A stretch of DNA of 64,000 nucleotides from JBEKUY01 sp049514555. Lineage in GTDB: Bacteria; Acidobacteriota; Terriglobia; Acidiferrales; UBA7541. Where the stretch lies: contig JBEKUY010000010.1 in assembly GCA_049514555.1 (NCBI GenBank), forward strand, positions 1 through 64,000, read 5' to 3'. A program made the position numbers and the translations under genes. The notes below the pieces were generated by a model, which ran no database searches, was not told where the DNA came from, and saw nothing but the letters and a program-made list of their open reading frames with translations. This document shows, in pieces, positions 34,484 through 42,663 of the stretch. The stretch's first letter is position 1. Every line of letters begins with the position of its first letter.

Positions 34484-37321
34484 ATGTCTAAACCACTCGA
34501 ACTCAAGCAAACACTCAACCTGCCGCGGACCGATTTCCCGATGAAGGCCAACCTCCCGCAGAGCGAGCCTAAGATGCTCGCCGATTGGCAGGAGAAGAAG
34601 ATCTATGAGCGCACCCTGGAGGCCAGGAAGGGCCGTCCGATGTTTCTTCTCCATGATGGGCCTCCCTATCCGACCGGCACCATCCACGTCGGCACCGCGC
34701 TGAACAAGATCGTCAAAGACATGGTGGTCAAGTCGAAGTGCATGGCGGGGTTTGTAGCGCCGTACGTGCCGGGCTGGGACTGTCACGGATTGCCCATCGA
34801 AACCCAAGTCGAAAAGGAACTGGGCGGGAAGGCCAAAGTATCGCCGGGAGAGTTTCGTCGGCTGTGCCGGGAATACGCGACGCGCTACGTCGACCAGCAC
34901 CGCAAAGACTTCAAGCGCCTCGGCGTCTTCGGCCGGTGGGAAGACCCCTACCTCACGATGAGCAACCAGTACGAGGCCACCGTCGCAGGAGCCTTCCTCG
35001 ATTTCATGGAGAAAGGATACGTTTATCGCGGATTGAAGCCGGTGTACTGGTGCATCCAGGACAGCACGGCGCTGGCGGAGGCCGAAGTCGAGTACGAAGA
35101 CCACACCAGCCCGTCCGTTTGGGTGAAGTTTCCCGTGGCCGCGGGGGAAGCGGCGAAAAAGTTCGGCGCCTCGCTGGATGGAGCGAGCGCGGTGATCTGG
35201 ACGACGACGCCCTGGACCTTGCCGCACAACCGGGCGCTGGCCTTTCATCCCGAGCACGAGTACGCCGTGGCGGAGACCGAGAAGGGCGCACTGCTGCTGG
35301 CCGTCGAGCGCATTCCTCAGTTCCAGCAGGAATGTGGGATTCACGATGCGCGGGTGCGGGCGAAGTTTCCCGGGCGCGATTTCGAGGGCCTGAAGTTTCA
35401 TCACCCGTTCCTGCCCATCGAGGTGCCGGGCGTGCTTGCCGATTACGTCACGCTCGATCAGGGAAGCGGCATCGTCCATACCGCTCCGGGACACGGCGCC
35501 GACGACTTCGTCACCGGACAGAAGTACGGACTCGAGACGTACGCGCCGCTCGATGACAAGGGTGTGTACCTGGAGGGACTGCCGGAGTACAAGGGCAAGA
35601 ACGTATTCGAGGCCAACCCGCTGATCGTGAAACTCCTCGGCGAGCGCGGTGCGCTCCTGGCCACGAGCGAATACAAGCACACCTACCCGCATTGCTGGCG
35701 CTGCCACCGGCCGGTCATCTTCCGCGCGACCGAGCAGTGGTTCATCCGCTTGGACCAGACGGCCCACGACGAGCCGAACGCCGGGGCGACTCTGCGGCAG
35801 AAGGCGCTCGAGGCAATCCACGATGTGAAGTGGATCCCGGATTGGGGTGCAGAGCGCATTCAGGAGATGATTTCCGAGCGGCCGGACTGGTGCGTTTCGC
35901 GCCAAAGGTTTTGGGGCGTGCCGATCGTCGCGCTCTATTGCGAAGCGTGCGGGGAGCGGCTGGAGAATTACGCGGCGCTGCAGAACGTGATCCGGTGGTT
36001 CGAGCGGGAAGGCGCGGACGCGTGGTACAAGCACCCGGCCGAAGAGATGCTCCCCGCCGGAACGAAGTGCGGCTGCGGCGGCGCGAAGTGGCGGAAGGAG
36101 AGCGACATCCTGGACGTATGGTTCGAATCCGGGTCTTCGCATCTGGCGGTGCTGACGGGCGCGGGCGAGTGGCCCGCGGACATGTACCTGGAAGGCCCGG
36201 ACCAGTATCGGGGATGGTTCCACAGTTCGCTGCTGATCGCCGTGGGCCTGCGGGGGCGAGCGCCGTACCGCGGCGTGGTGACGCACGGGTGGACGCTCGA
36301 CGAACAGGGCCGGCCGATGTCGAAGTCGCTGGGGAACGTGATCCTGCCCAGCGACATCTGCGAGAAATGGGGCGCAGACCTGCTCCGGCTGTGGGTGGCC
36401 TCGCAGGACTACCAGGCCGATGTGCGCATCAGCGAGCGCATGCTCACGCAGCTCTCCGAGGCGTACCGTAAAATCCGCAACACGTTCCGCTACGCGCTCG
36501 GCAACCTGAGCGATTTCGATCCGGACCGTGACGCGCTCGCGAACGCCGAGCTCGAGGAGATCGACCGGTGGATGCTCGAGCGCGCCGCGGAGCTTGTGGG
36601 CAAGTGCCGCGAATGGTACGCGGGTTACGAGTTTCACCGCGTGTATCACGCGCTGCACGATTTCTCCGCCGTGGACCTGAGCGCCTTCTACTTCGACATT
36701 TTGAAGGACCGGCTGTACACCTCCGCGGCGCGCAGTAAGGCGAGGCGCTCGGCGCAGACCGCGCTCTGGAAGATCGCGCACGCGCTGGTGCGGTTGGTGG
36801 CGCCGCTCGTGGCGTTCACTGCCGAAGAAGTCTGGCGCTACCTGCCGAAGAAGAAGGGCGAGCCCGAGAGCGTGCACCTGGCCCTGTTTCCGGACGCGGC
36901 CGAGCTCGCGACCGGGCTCGGCGAAGCGAAGATAGAGGAGTGGGTCCTGCTGGCCTCGGTCCGCGAAGAAGTCTTGCGAGCGCTGGAGCAGGCGCGCAAC
37001 GCCAAGCAAATCGGGGGAGCGCTCGAAGCCAAAGTGGAACTGCGGGCGAGGGATGGACTCCTCAGCCTGCTGAAGAGAAATGCCGCCAGCCTGCCCACGC
37101 TGTTCATCGTCTCGCAGGTGGAGGTCCTGCACTCGGATGAGGCGGAGGGAAGCGATGGCGCGGCCGCACTGACGGTGAAAATCGGGCGCGCCGACGGCAA
37201 GAAGTGCGAGCGCTGCTGGAATTACTCCATACACGTGGGCGAGAATGCGCTCTACCCGACCGTCTGCGAGCGGTGCTCGGCGGCGCTCGTGGAAATCGAG
37301 CGGTCCCCGGCGGCGTCCTGA
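34484..37321 (+). CDS. ileS: Isoleucyl-tRNA synthetase
   Basis: A 945-aa class I synthetase that charges tRNA-Ile. The HIGH-type motif reads TIHVGTALNKI near residue 66 (HVGT), and the KMSKS motif is GRPMSKSLGN near 608. The editing CP1 domain includes WTTTPWTLPHN near 240, and the C-terminal zinc finger is KCERCWNYS with VCERCSAAL (about 905-935). Length is standard for the bacterial form. An ATG with GAAAGGG upstream begins it. Its stop codon shares one nucleotide with the lspA start, giving a conserved ileS-lspA arrangement. Confidence 0.97.
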   Translation: MSKPLELKQTLNLPRTDFPMKANLPQSEPKMLADWQEKKIYERTLEARKGRPMFLLHDGPPYPTGTIHVGTALNKIVKDMVVKSKCMAGFVAPYVPGWDCHGLPIETQVEKELGGKAKVSPGEFRRLCREYATRYVDQHRKDFKRLGVFGRWEDPYLTMSNQYEATVAGAFLDFMEKGYVYRGLKPVYWCIQDSTALAEAEVEYEDHTSPSVWVKFPVAAGEAAKKFGASLDGASAVIWTTTPWTLPHNRALAFHPEHEYAVAETEKGALLLAVERIPQFQQECGIHDARVRAKFPGRDFEGLKFHHPFLPIEVPGVLADYVTLDQGSGIVHTAPGHGADDFVTGQKYGLETYAPLDDKGVYLEGLPEYKGKNVFEANPLIVKLLGERGALLATSEYKHTYPHCWRCHRPVIFRATEQWFIRLDQTAHDEPNAGATLRQKALEAIHDVKWIPDWGAERIQEMISERPDWCVSRQRFWGVPIVALYCEACGERLENYAALQNVIRWFEREGADAWYKHPAEEMLPAGTKCGCGGAKWRKESDILDVWFESGSSHLAVLTGAGEWPADMYLEGPDQYRGWFHSSLLIAVGLRGRAPYRGVVTHGWTLDEQGRPMSKSLGNVILPSDICEKWGADLLRLWVASQDYQADVRISERMLTQLSEAYRKIRNTFRYALGNLSDFDPDRDALANAELEEIDRWMLERAAELVGKCREWYAGYEFHRVYHALHDFSAVDLSAFYFDILKDRLYTSAARSKARRSAQTALWKIAHALVRLVAPLVAFTAEEVWRYLPKKKGEPESVHLALFPDAAELATGLGEAKIEEWVLLASVREEVLRALEQARNAKQIGGALEAKVELRARDGLLSLLKRNAASLPTLFIVSQVEVLHSDEAEGSDGAAALTVKIGRADGKKCERCWNYSIHVGENALYPTVCERCSAALVEIERSPAAS

Positions 37322-37836
37322 TGGACAAGCGTGGCCTGCGATGGTTGTGGCTGACGCTCGCCGTCGTGCTGGCGGATCGCGCGACCAAAGCCATCTTCGA
37401 GGCCTACACGCCCGAGAACTATCGGCACGAGTTGGTGCACAACTTCATCTACCTCGTGCACAGCCGCAATCCCGGGATCGCCTTCGGGCTGTTCGCGGGC
37501 ACAGCGTCACCGTGGGTGAGGGTGGCGTTGGTAGGCGCTTCGGTTGCGGTGATTGCCGTGCTCTCATGGTTGCTTCTGGCGGGGCACGCCCACGGGTGGA
37601 TGTCCCGCGCGGGCCTGGCGCTGATTATCGGCGGGGCGGCGGGAAACAACCTGGTCGATCGACTGCTCCACGGCGGCGTGACCGATTTCTTTGAAGTTCT
37701 GATCGGTAGTTACCACTGGCCTGCGTTCAATCTGGCGGATTCGGCCATCACCGTGGGTGCTGTGCTGTTGATCCTCGAGTTGCTCTTCGGTGCGGGGCAA
37801 GCCACCGATAACTCCTCCAAGCGGCGAACCGGATGA
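37321..37836 (+). CDS. lspA: Lipoprotein signal peptidase (signal peptidase II)
   Basis: A 171-aa inner-membrane aspartyl protease that cleaves prolipoprotein signal peptides before the lipid-modified Cys. Four TM segments are visible. The first conserved block is LADRATKA near 17-24, the N-P-G motif is RNPGIAFGLF near 48-57, and the two catalytic Asp segments are GNNLVDRLLHGGVTDFFEV near 107-125 and WPAFNLADSAITVG near 133-146. The ATG at 37321 overlaps the ileS TGA by one base. The rluD gene follows with a 4-nt overlap. Confidence 0.95.
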   Translation: MDKRGLRWLWLTLAVVLADRATKAIFEAYTPENYRHELVHNFIYLVHSRNPGIAFGLFAGTASPWVRVALVGASVAVIAVLSWLLLAGHAHGWMSRAGLALIIGGAAGNNLVDRLLHGGVTDFFEVLIGSYHWPAFNLADSAITVGAVLLILELLFGAGQATDNSSKRRTG

Positions 37837-38867
37837 AACAGGATCTCGTGGTTTCGGCGGAGGAAGCCGGGGAACGGCTGGACCGGTACGTGTCCGACCG
37901 TCTGCCCGAACTGAGCCGGACGCGTGTCCAAGAGCTGATCGACGAGGGGCTTCTGCAAGTGGATGGTCGTCGGCTCAAAAGCGCGCACCGGCTCCGGGCC
38001 GGCGAACGCATATCGATTGAGCCGCGAGCTCGGCCTCAGCTCGACGCCCGCGCGGAAGACGTCCCGCTCGATGTGCTCTACGAAGACGACGATGTCCTCG
38101 TCGTGAATAAGCCCGCAGGCATGACCGTGCACGCGGGAGCGGGGCGTACGAGCGGAACCCTGGTGAACGCACTGCTCGGACGCGGCCAGGGACTTTCGGG
38201 GGGAAGCGAAGCGTTTCGGCCGGGGATCGTGCACCGGCTGGATCGCGAAACCTCCGGCGCCATCATTGTGGCAAAAAGCGACGCGGCCCATGCCCATCTC
38301 GCGGAACAATTTCGCGCGCGCGGAGTGAAAAAGACCTACCTCGCGTTGGTCGAAGGATATCTGGAGAGAGCGCGCGGGCGAATCGAGCTGGCGATTGCGC
38401 GTGATCCGAAGCGCCGCGTGCGTATGGCGCCGGTCGGGCCTAAACGCCCAGCGGGGCCCAAAGCGCGGGAAGCGCGCACGGATTGGCGTGTCCTCACCAC
38501 CATGCGCGCAAAGCAGGCGCCCCGCGGCGGGTTCACGCTCGCCGAAGTGCAATTGCATACCGGCCGAACCCATCAGATTCGCGTGCATTTTGCGGCATTG
38601 CGTCATCCGGTCGTAGGAGATACGCTGTACGGAGCCGCAAAGGTCAAACAGAAGGGTGGGCTGCCCGCCTCGATCCTAACGGGATCCACCCTCGGGCGCA
38701 ATTTCTTGCATGCGGCGAAGATCGGTTTCGAGCAGCCGCGGACGGGGAAATGGATCGAGGTGACGGCGCCCTTGCCACAGGAGCTGCGCGAGTACTTGCA
38801 CCGTCTGGCAGAAGCTCTTGGGCGCGCGGCAACCGAGATTGACGCGCGAATCCGCAGCTACCTATAA
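37833..38867 (+). CDS. rluD: 23S rRNA pseudouridine synthase, RluD type
   Basis: A 344-aa RNA-modifying enzyme that isomerises uridine in large-subunit rRNA. An S4 RNA-binding domain covers about residues 10-65 (GERLDRYVSDRLPELSR). The catalytic motif HRLDRETSGAIIVAK with its Asp lies at about 133-147, and TGRTHQIRVHFA lies near 243. RluD rather than RluC is favoured by the N-terminal S4 domain and the position after lspA, but the two paralogues cannot be told apart with certainty by motif alone. ATGA overlap with lspA indicates coupling. Confidence 0.9.
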   Translation: MKQDLVVSAEEAGERLDRYVSDRLPELSRTRVQELIDEGLLQVDGRRLKSAHRLRAGERISIEPRARPQLDARAEDVPLDVLYEDDDVLVVNKPAGMTVHAGAGRTSGTLVNALLGRGQGLSGGSEAFRPGIVHRLDRETSGAIIVAKSDAAHAHLAEQFRARGVKKTYLALVEGYLERARGRIELAIARDPKRRVRMAPVGPKRPAGPKAREARTDWRVLTTMRAKQAPRGGFTLAEVQLHTGRTHQIRVHFAALRHPVVGDTLYGAAKVKQKGGLPASILTGSTLGRNFLHAAKIGFEQPRTGKWIEVTAPLPQELREYLHRLAEALGRAATEIDARIRSYL

Positions 38868-38876
38868 TCTCTGGCA

Positions 38877-39932
38877 ATGAAAAACTCACTCATGACCGGA
38901 ATGCTTCTCCTCGCGCTGGCCGTGCCGGCGGAGCTCAACCACGCCCAGCAGAATCCCCCGCCTCCACCTCCGCCGCAGGGGGAAAAGCCGCAGCCGGTGC
39001 AGCCAGGACATAAGATCTCAGTGGAAGTCAACCTCGTGGACGTGTTGTTCACCGTGCTCGACCGGCGGAACAAATTGGTTACCGACCTCACCAAGAGCGA
39101 CTTCCGGGTCCTCGACGACAACGTGCCGCAGGACATCAACGACTTCATCCGGCAAACGGACCTGCCCTTGCGCATCGGCTTGCTGCTGGACACTTCCAAC
39201 AGCATTCGCGACCGGCTCCACTTTGAACAGGACGCCGCCATCGATTTTCTCTACAACGTGCTTCGCCGGGGCAAAGACCAAGCCTTCCTGATGACCTTCG
39301 ATGAGGCGCCGTACGTGGTGCAGGACTATACCGACGATGCTGGAAAGCTGCGCGACGAAGTCATGAAGATGCGCGCCGGCGGCACCACCGCGATTTACGA
39401 CGCCGTCTATACTGCCTCCCAAGACCAGTTGAGCAATCCGCCCCGGCCTCCGGGCAACCAGCCGGACATCGTTCGCCGCGTCATGGTGCTGATTAGCGAC
39501 GGCGATGACGTCGTATCCGACCATACCAAGAGCGAAGCGATTGAAATGGCCCAGCGCGCCTCGGTGGTCATCTACACGATCAGCACGAACACTGAATGGA
39601 TTTCGATGACGCAGACCGACGAGGCTACGAAGGCTCACCTCAAATATAATCTGACCGAAGGCGACAAGGTGCTGAAGGAGCTCGCCGAGGAAACGGGAGG
39701 CAGGGCATTTTATCCTTACCACATCGACGACCTGAACCAGTCGTTCCTCGACATCGGCGACGAGCTGCGGAGTCAGTATTCGCTTGATTACAATCCCTCA
39801 AACTATCACGTCGGCGGACCTTATCACCGCATCAAAGTGGAGGTCGTCGATCGCAAGGGGCTTCAGGTGCGCTCGCGCAAAGGGTACTTCGTCCGCAAGG
39901 GCGCCGCGCCGGCCAACAAGCCGGGAATCTAA
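38877..39932 (+). CDS. VWFA-related acidobacterial secreted protein 1
   Basis: A 351-aa exported protein. A signal peptide (about 1-23) is followed by a Pro-rich linker and a sequence block (ISVEVNLVDVLFTVLDRRNKLVTDL) seen in all three VWA proteins here. The VWA domain (about 98-300) has an intact MIDAS: DTSNS, GGTTAIYD and ISDGDD. The tail block RSQYSLDYNPSN...GYFVRKG is shared with the other two. It should bind a divalent cation and a protein ligand in the periplasm or outside; no partner is known. Confidence 0.82.
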   Translation: MKNSLMTGMLLLALAVPAELNHAQQNPPPPPPPQGEKPQPVQPGHKISVEVNLVDVLFTVLDRRNKLVTDLTKSDFRVLDDNVPQDINDFIRQTDLPLRIGLLLDTSNSIRDRLHFEQDAAIDFLYNVLRRGKDQAFLMTFDEAPYVVQDYTDDAGKLRDEVMKMRAGGTTAIYDAVYTASQDQLSNPPRPPGNQPDIVRRVMVLISDGDDVVSDHTKSEAIEMAQRASVVIYTISTNTEWISMTQTDEATKAHLKYNLTEGDKVLKELAEETGGRAFYPYHIDDLNQSFLDIGDELRSQYSLDYNPSNYHVGGPYHRIKVEVVDRKGLQVRSRKGYFVRKGAAPANKPGI

Positions 39933-39945
39933 AGTCTGACTGCAA

Positions 39946-39974
39946 ATGCCCGCGCGCGTTTTGTCGCGGGGCTC
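39946..39974. terminator. Possible bidirectional terminator between convergent genes
   Basis: GCCCGCG and CGCGGGGC flank a short T-containing loop around 39948-39972, followed on the plus strand by tctattta. It lies between VWFA protein 1 and the convergent VWFA protein 2. The stem is imperfect. Confidence 0.35.
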
Positions 39975-40041
39975 TATTTAGGCGCGCTTAGCGTAAATCG
40001 CCGAATGGAACCGGGTCTGAGCGGGATGAACGGCCGCGGAT

Positions 40042-41034
40042 TCAGCTTTGCGGCGCGTAGTAACCCTTGCGGGTGAGGGTCTTCACGTCTTTCCGACCCA
40101 CTTCCACCTTGATCTTGCGGAAGCGGCCGTCGCGCGAGGTGTTCGTGGGATAGTAGCCGAGCGTGTACTGGCTGCGGAGCTCTTCCGAAATCTGGTCGAA
40201 GGCCTCCTCGAGGTGCTTTTCATTACCAACCACGATCATGCGCCCGCCGGTTTCGTCGGCGATTTTCTTCGCTACCCCGCCACCGTTGGGATAGCCGGGG
40301 TCGTAAACCAGAAGGATGTGGACCACGGTGTCGGTGCGCTGCGCGGCCTCGATGGCTTCTTCGACGCGGAGTTTGCTGCCCTCGTCGTAAGCGTCAGTGA
40401 TGATGACCAGCGCCTTGCGGCCGGCTTCCTCGGAAAGCTTGTCGTGGCAGGCGGCATAAATGGCGTCGTAGAAATGGGTGCCGCCGGTGTTGGTCGGGAA
40501 AGTGGTCGGAGTGACCGGTGCATAGGGCGCGTTGATCCGAGCCCGGCGGATGGCCGCGTCGAGCTGGGAAACGTCTTCGGTAAAATCGGCGAGGAGATCC
40601 GCATCAATGTCGAAACTGATGACCAAGGCCTCGTCGCCCTTGCGCATGACGCGGTGGAGGAAGCGGGAAGCGGCCTCCTGCTCGGCCGGCAGGCGCCGGT
40701 CCTCGCTGCCGCTGGTGTCAATGAGCAAGCCAAGGGTGATCGGCAGGGCCGTCTCGCGCGAGAAGAAGGCGATCTTTTGTTCCTGATTGTCCTCAAAGAC
40801 GCGAAAATCGTTCTGGGTGAGGTCCGGCACGATGCGCTTGTTTTTGTCCCGCGCGGTCACGAAGAGATTGACCAGCGAGACCTCGGCGCGGATGGTTGGC
40901 GCCTGCGCCGGGGGCTGCTGGACCGAGGGCTGCTGCTGATTCGGGCCAGGACGCGCTACGGCAATGCCCGCGAGACCCACTGCGAGGGCCATGACGCCTG
41001 CGAACACCACAATAGGAGTCTTCCTGGTTGGCAT
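40042..41034 (-). CDS. VWFA-related acidobacterial secreted protein 2
   Basis: A 330-aa paralogue from the ATG at 41034. The hydrophobic start (PIVVFAGVMALAVGLAGIAVA) is a signal peptide or anchor. The common block ISLVNLFVTARDKNKRIVPDL is present as VSLVNLFVTARDKNKR. The VWA domain has DTSGS and GGTHFYDAI, while the third metal motif reads ITDAYD instead of the usual D-G-x-D. The end block RSQYTLGYYPTN with RKGYYA is shared. It faces the other two, so it is transcribed on its own. Confidence 0.8.
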   Translation of the reverse strand: MPTRKTPIVVFAGVMALAVGLAGIAVARPGPNQQQPSVQQPPAQAPTIRAEVSLVNLFVTARDKNKRIVPDLTQNDFRVFEDNQEQKIAFFSRETALPITLGLLIDTSGSEDRRLPAEQEAASRFLHRVMRKGDEALVISFDIDADLLADFTEDVSQLDAAIRRARINAPYAPVTPTTFPTNTGGTHFYDAIYAACHDKLSEEAGRKALVIITDAYDEGSKLRVEEAIEAAQRTDTVVHILLVYDPGYPNGGGVAKKIADETGGRMIVVGNEKHLEEAFDQISEELRSQYTLGYYPTNTSRDGRFRKIKVEVGRKDVKTLTRKGYYAPQS

Positions 41035-41217
41035 ACTATAATGACCTCTCTCGCAGGTTTCCACGCAACCTGCGCCGACACGGCAATCCGCATCTAAGTT
41101 CTAGATGCGGCGTGGACCCGGCAAGATGCACCGGGGCTCGTCAGGCGCCGGGATGGAACCTCCCGTCATCCTTCTGGCGAGCGAACGGAGCCGCAAACGA
41201 TACTGACGCGACCCCCT

Positions 41218-42282
41218 ATGAATTGTCCACAGAAAACGCTGGTTGCAATTTGCGCGTTGATGATGGCCGCTCCTGCGGGTTGGGCACAAGGCGCAGCGGC
41301 CCCCAAAGCACCAGGTTCGGCGCAGGCGGCGCAGGACGAGCCACAGGCAAAAATCCGCTCGCGGACCGAGCTGGTGATCGTGCCGGTTACGGTCAGAGAC
41401 GCAAGCGGCCGGCTCGTCCCAGACCTCCGGCAGGAGGAGTTTCGAGTCTTCGAAGATGACGCCGAGCAGAAGATCGAAGTGTACTCGAATGAAGCGTTTC
41501 CGCTCTCCGCGGTCGTGCTGATCGACAACGATTTACCGAAAACCGCGGCGAGCCAAGTCAATGCCAGCCTCGCCGCGATTGCCGGAGGCTTCAGCGCGCA
41601 GGACGAAGTGTTCGTCTGCCGGTACGACCACGTGCTTCACGAAGGCAAGGGCTTCACGAGCGACAACGATCAGTTGCTCACCGAGCTGCAGCGCACCGAA
41701 CTGAGCAATTCGCCTGCGGCGCCGCCGCCGGGCGGGCCGTTTGCCGACGGACCTTCGATCAATGGCCAGTCTCCAGCGGGTGGACCGATCGACACTGGCG
41801 TCACCAGGACCATCAAGCTGAAGTCCTCCAAGGCAGTGGACGATGCCGTTTACGAAGCGGCCCAACTGCTGAAGGACCGGGGCCGGGGGCGGCGTAAGCT
41901 CATCTTCCTGATCTCTGATGGAGTGAATGGGAAGAACAACACCTACAAGTTCGACGACGTCGTGAAGGTGCTTCTCTCCTCGGACATTTCCGTGTACGGC
42001 GTGGGCGTCGGGGGCGCCGTGTTCAACCGGAAATTCACCGTGCTCTCGAAATATGCCAAGGCCACCGGGGGAGACGTTTACTACGCCGCGAAGGGCGATG
42101 ATCTCTCCGATCTCTACGAGCAAGTCACGGAAGAAGCCCGCAATCAGTACACCCTCGCATACAGCCCGCGGGGCACCGACCGCACTCGCGACTACCACTC
42201 GATCGAGGTCCGCGTGAAGCGCCCCGGCCTGAATATTCTCACACGCCGCGGCTACTACACCGGCGCGGCTCGGCCGAACTAG
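41218..42282 (+). CDS. VWFA-related acidobacterial secreted protein 3, degenerate MIDAS
   Basis: A 354-aa paralogue with a signal peptide (MNCPQKTLVAICALMMAAPAGWAQ, abbreviated by its ends) and the shared blocks: ELVIVPVTVRDASGRLVPDL near 45-62 and NQYTLAYSPRGT with TRRGYY at the end. The DxSxS metal motif is replaced by DNDLP (VVLIDNDLPKTAAS, near 102), while LISDGVNG remains. A Pro/Gly-rich insert occupies about 165-195. It may therefore bind ligands without metal or have a structural role. Confidence 0.78.
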   Translation: MNCPQKTLVAICALMMAAPAGWAQGAAAPKAPGSAQAAQDEPQAKIRSRTELVIVPVTVRDASGRLVPDLRQEEFRVFEDDAEQKIEVYSNEAFPLSAVVLIDNDLPKTAASQVNASLAAIAGGFSAQDEVFVCRYDHVLHEGKGFTSDNDQLLTELQRTELSNSPAAPPPGGPFADGPSINGQSPAGGPIDTGVTRTIKLKSSKAVDDAVYEAAQLLKDRGRGRRKLIFLISDGVNGKNNTYKFDDVVKVLLSSDISVYGVGVGGAVFNRKFTVLSKYAKATGGDVYYAAKGDDLSDLYEQVTEEARNQYTLAYSPRGTDRTRDYHSIEVRVKRPGLNILTRRGYYTGAARPN

Positions 42283-42663
42283 GAGCCGCGGGCCGCGCCA
42301 GGGAGTGGCCCTCCTTGCCGCAGCCTCCCGATTCTCACCACTCTCAGACTTCACGAGAATTGTTCTTCCTCGTGTCGGGTAGCGGCTCTGTCTCGGGTCA
42401 GCGCGTTATACGGTCAAGTGAACAAAGCTCATTCAACCTAAAGTCGACTTTGATTGCCAATCCGAGCGTGATCCTGTCGATGCTCTGAGGTTCACTGGTT
42501 AGGAGGGGATTTTTCGACAGCAACAAGCAGGCCAGACGCTTCTAGAGAAACCGCCTTCCTGTCCCCGTCTCCTGCGACTTCCGCGGCTCCACCGAGGTCG
42601 CTCATTAGAGACTTTGACGGCGCTCGGAAATGGTGAGTTTGGAGGTTATAATGCCCGCCAAAT
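42283..42663. other. Gene-free region before the kinase
   Basis: A 381-bp spacer with a -10-like TATAAT close to the kinase start and nothing else I can assign. A tiny overlapping frame is described separately. Confidence 0.5.
42647..42652 (+). promoter_or_regulatory. TATAAT -10 element very close to the kinase start
   Basis: A perfect TATAAT ends 11 nt before the ATG at 42664, so transcription would begin about 5 nt before the start codon. No good -35 lies at 16-18 nt; TTGACG at 42614 is too far. If used, the mRNA would be almost leaderless. Confidence 0.4.

Noticed and set aside
34430..37234. A 934-codon open frame antisense to ileS
   Set aside because: It is a mirror of the sense codon bias. 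No motif, and ileS is certain.
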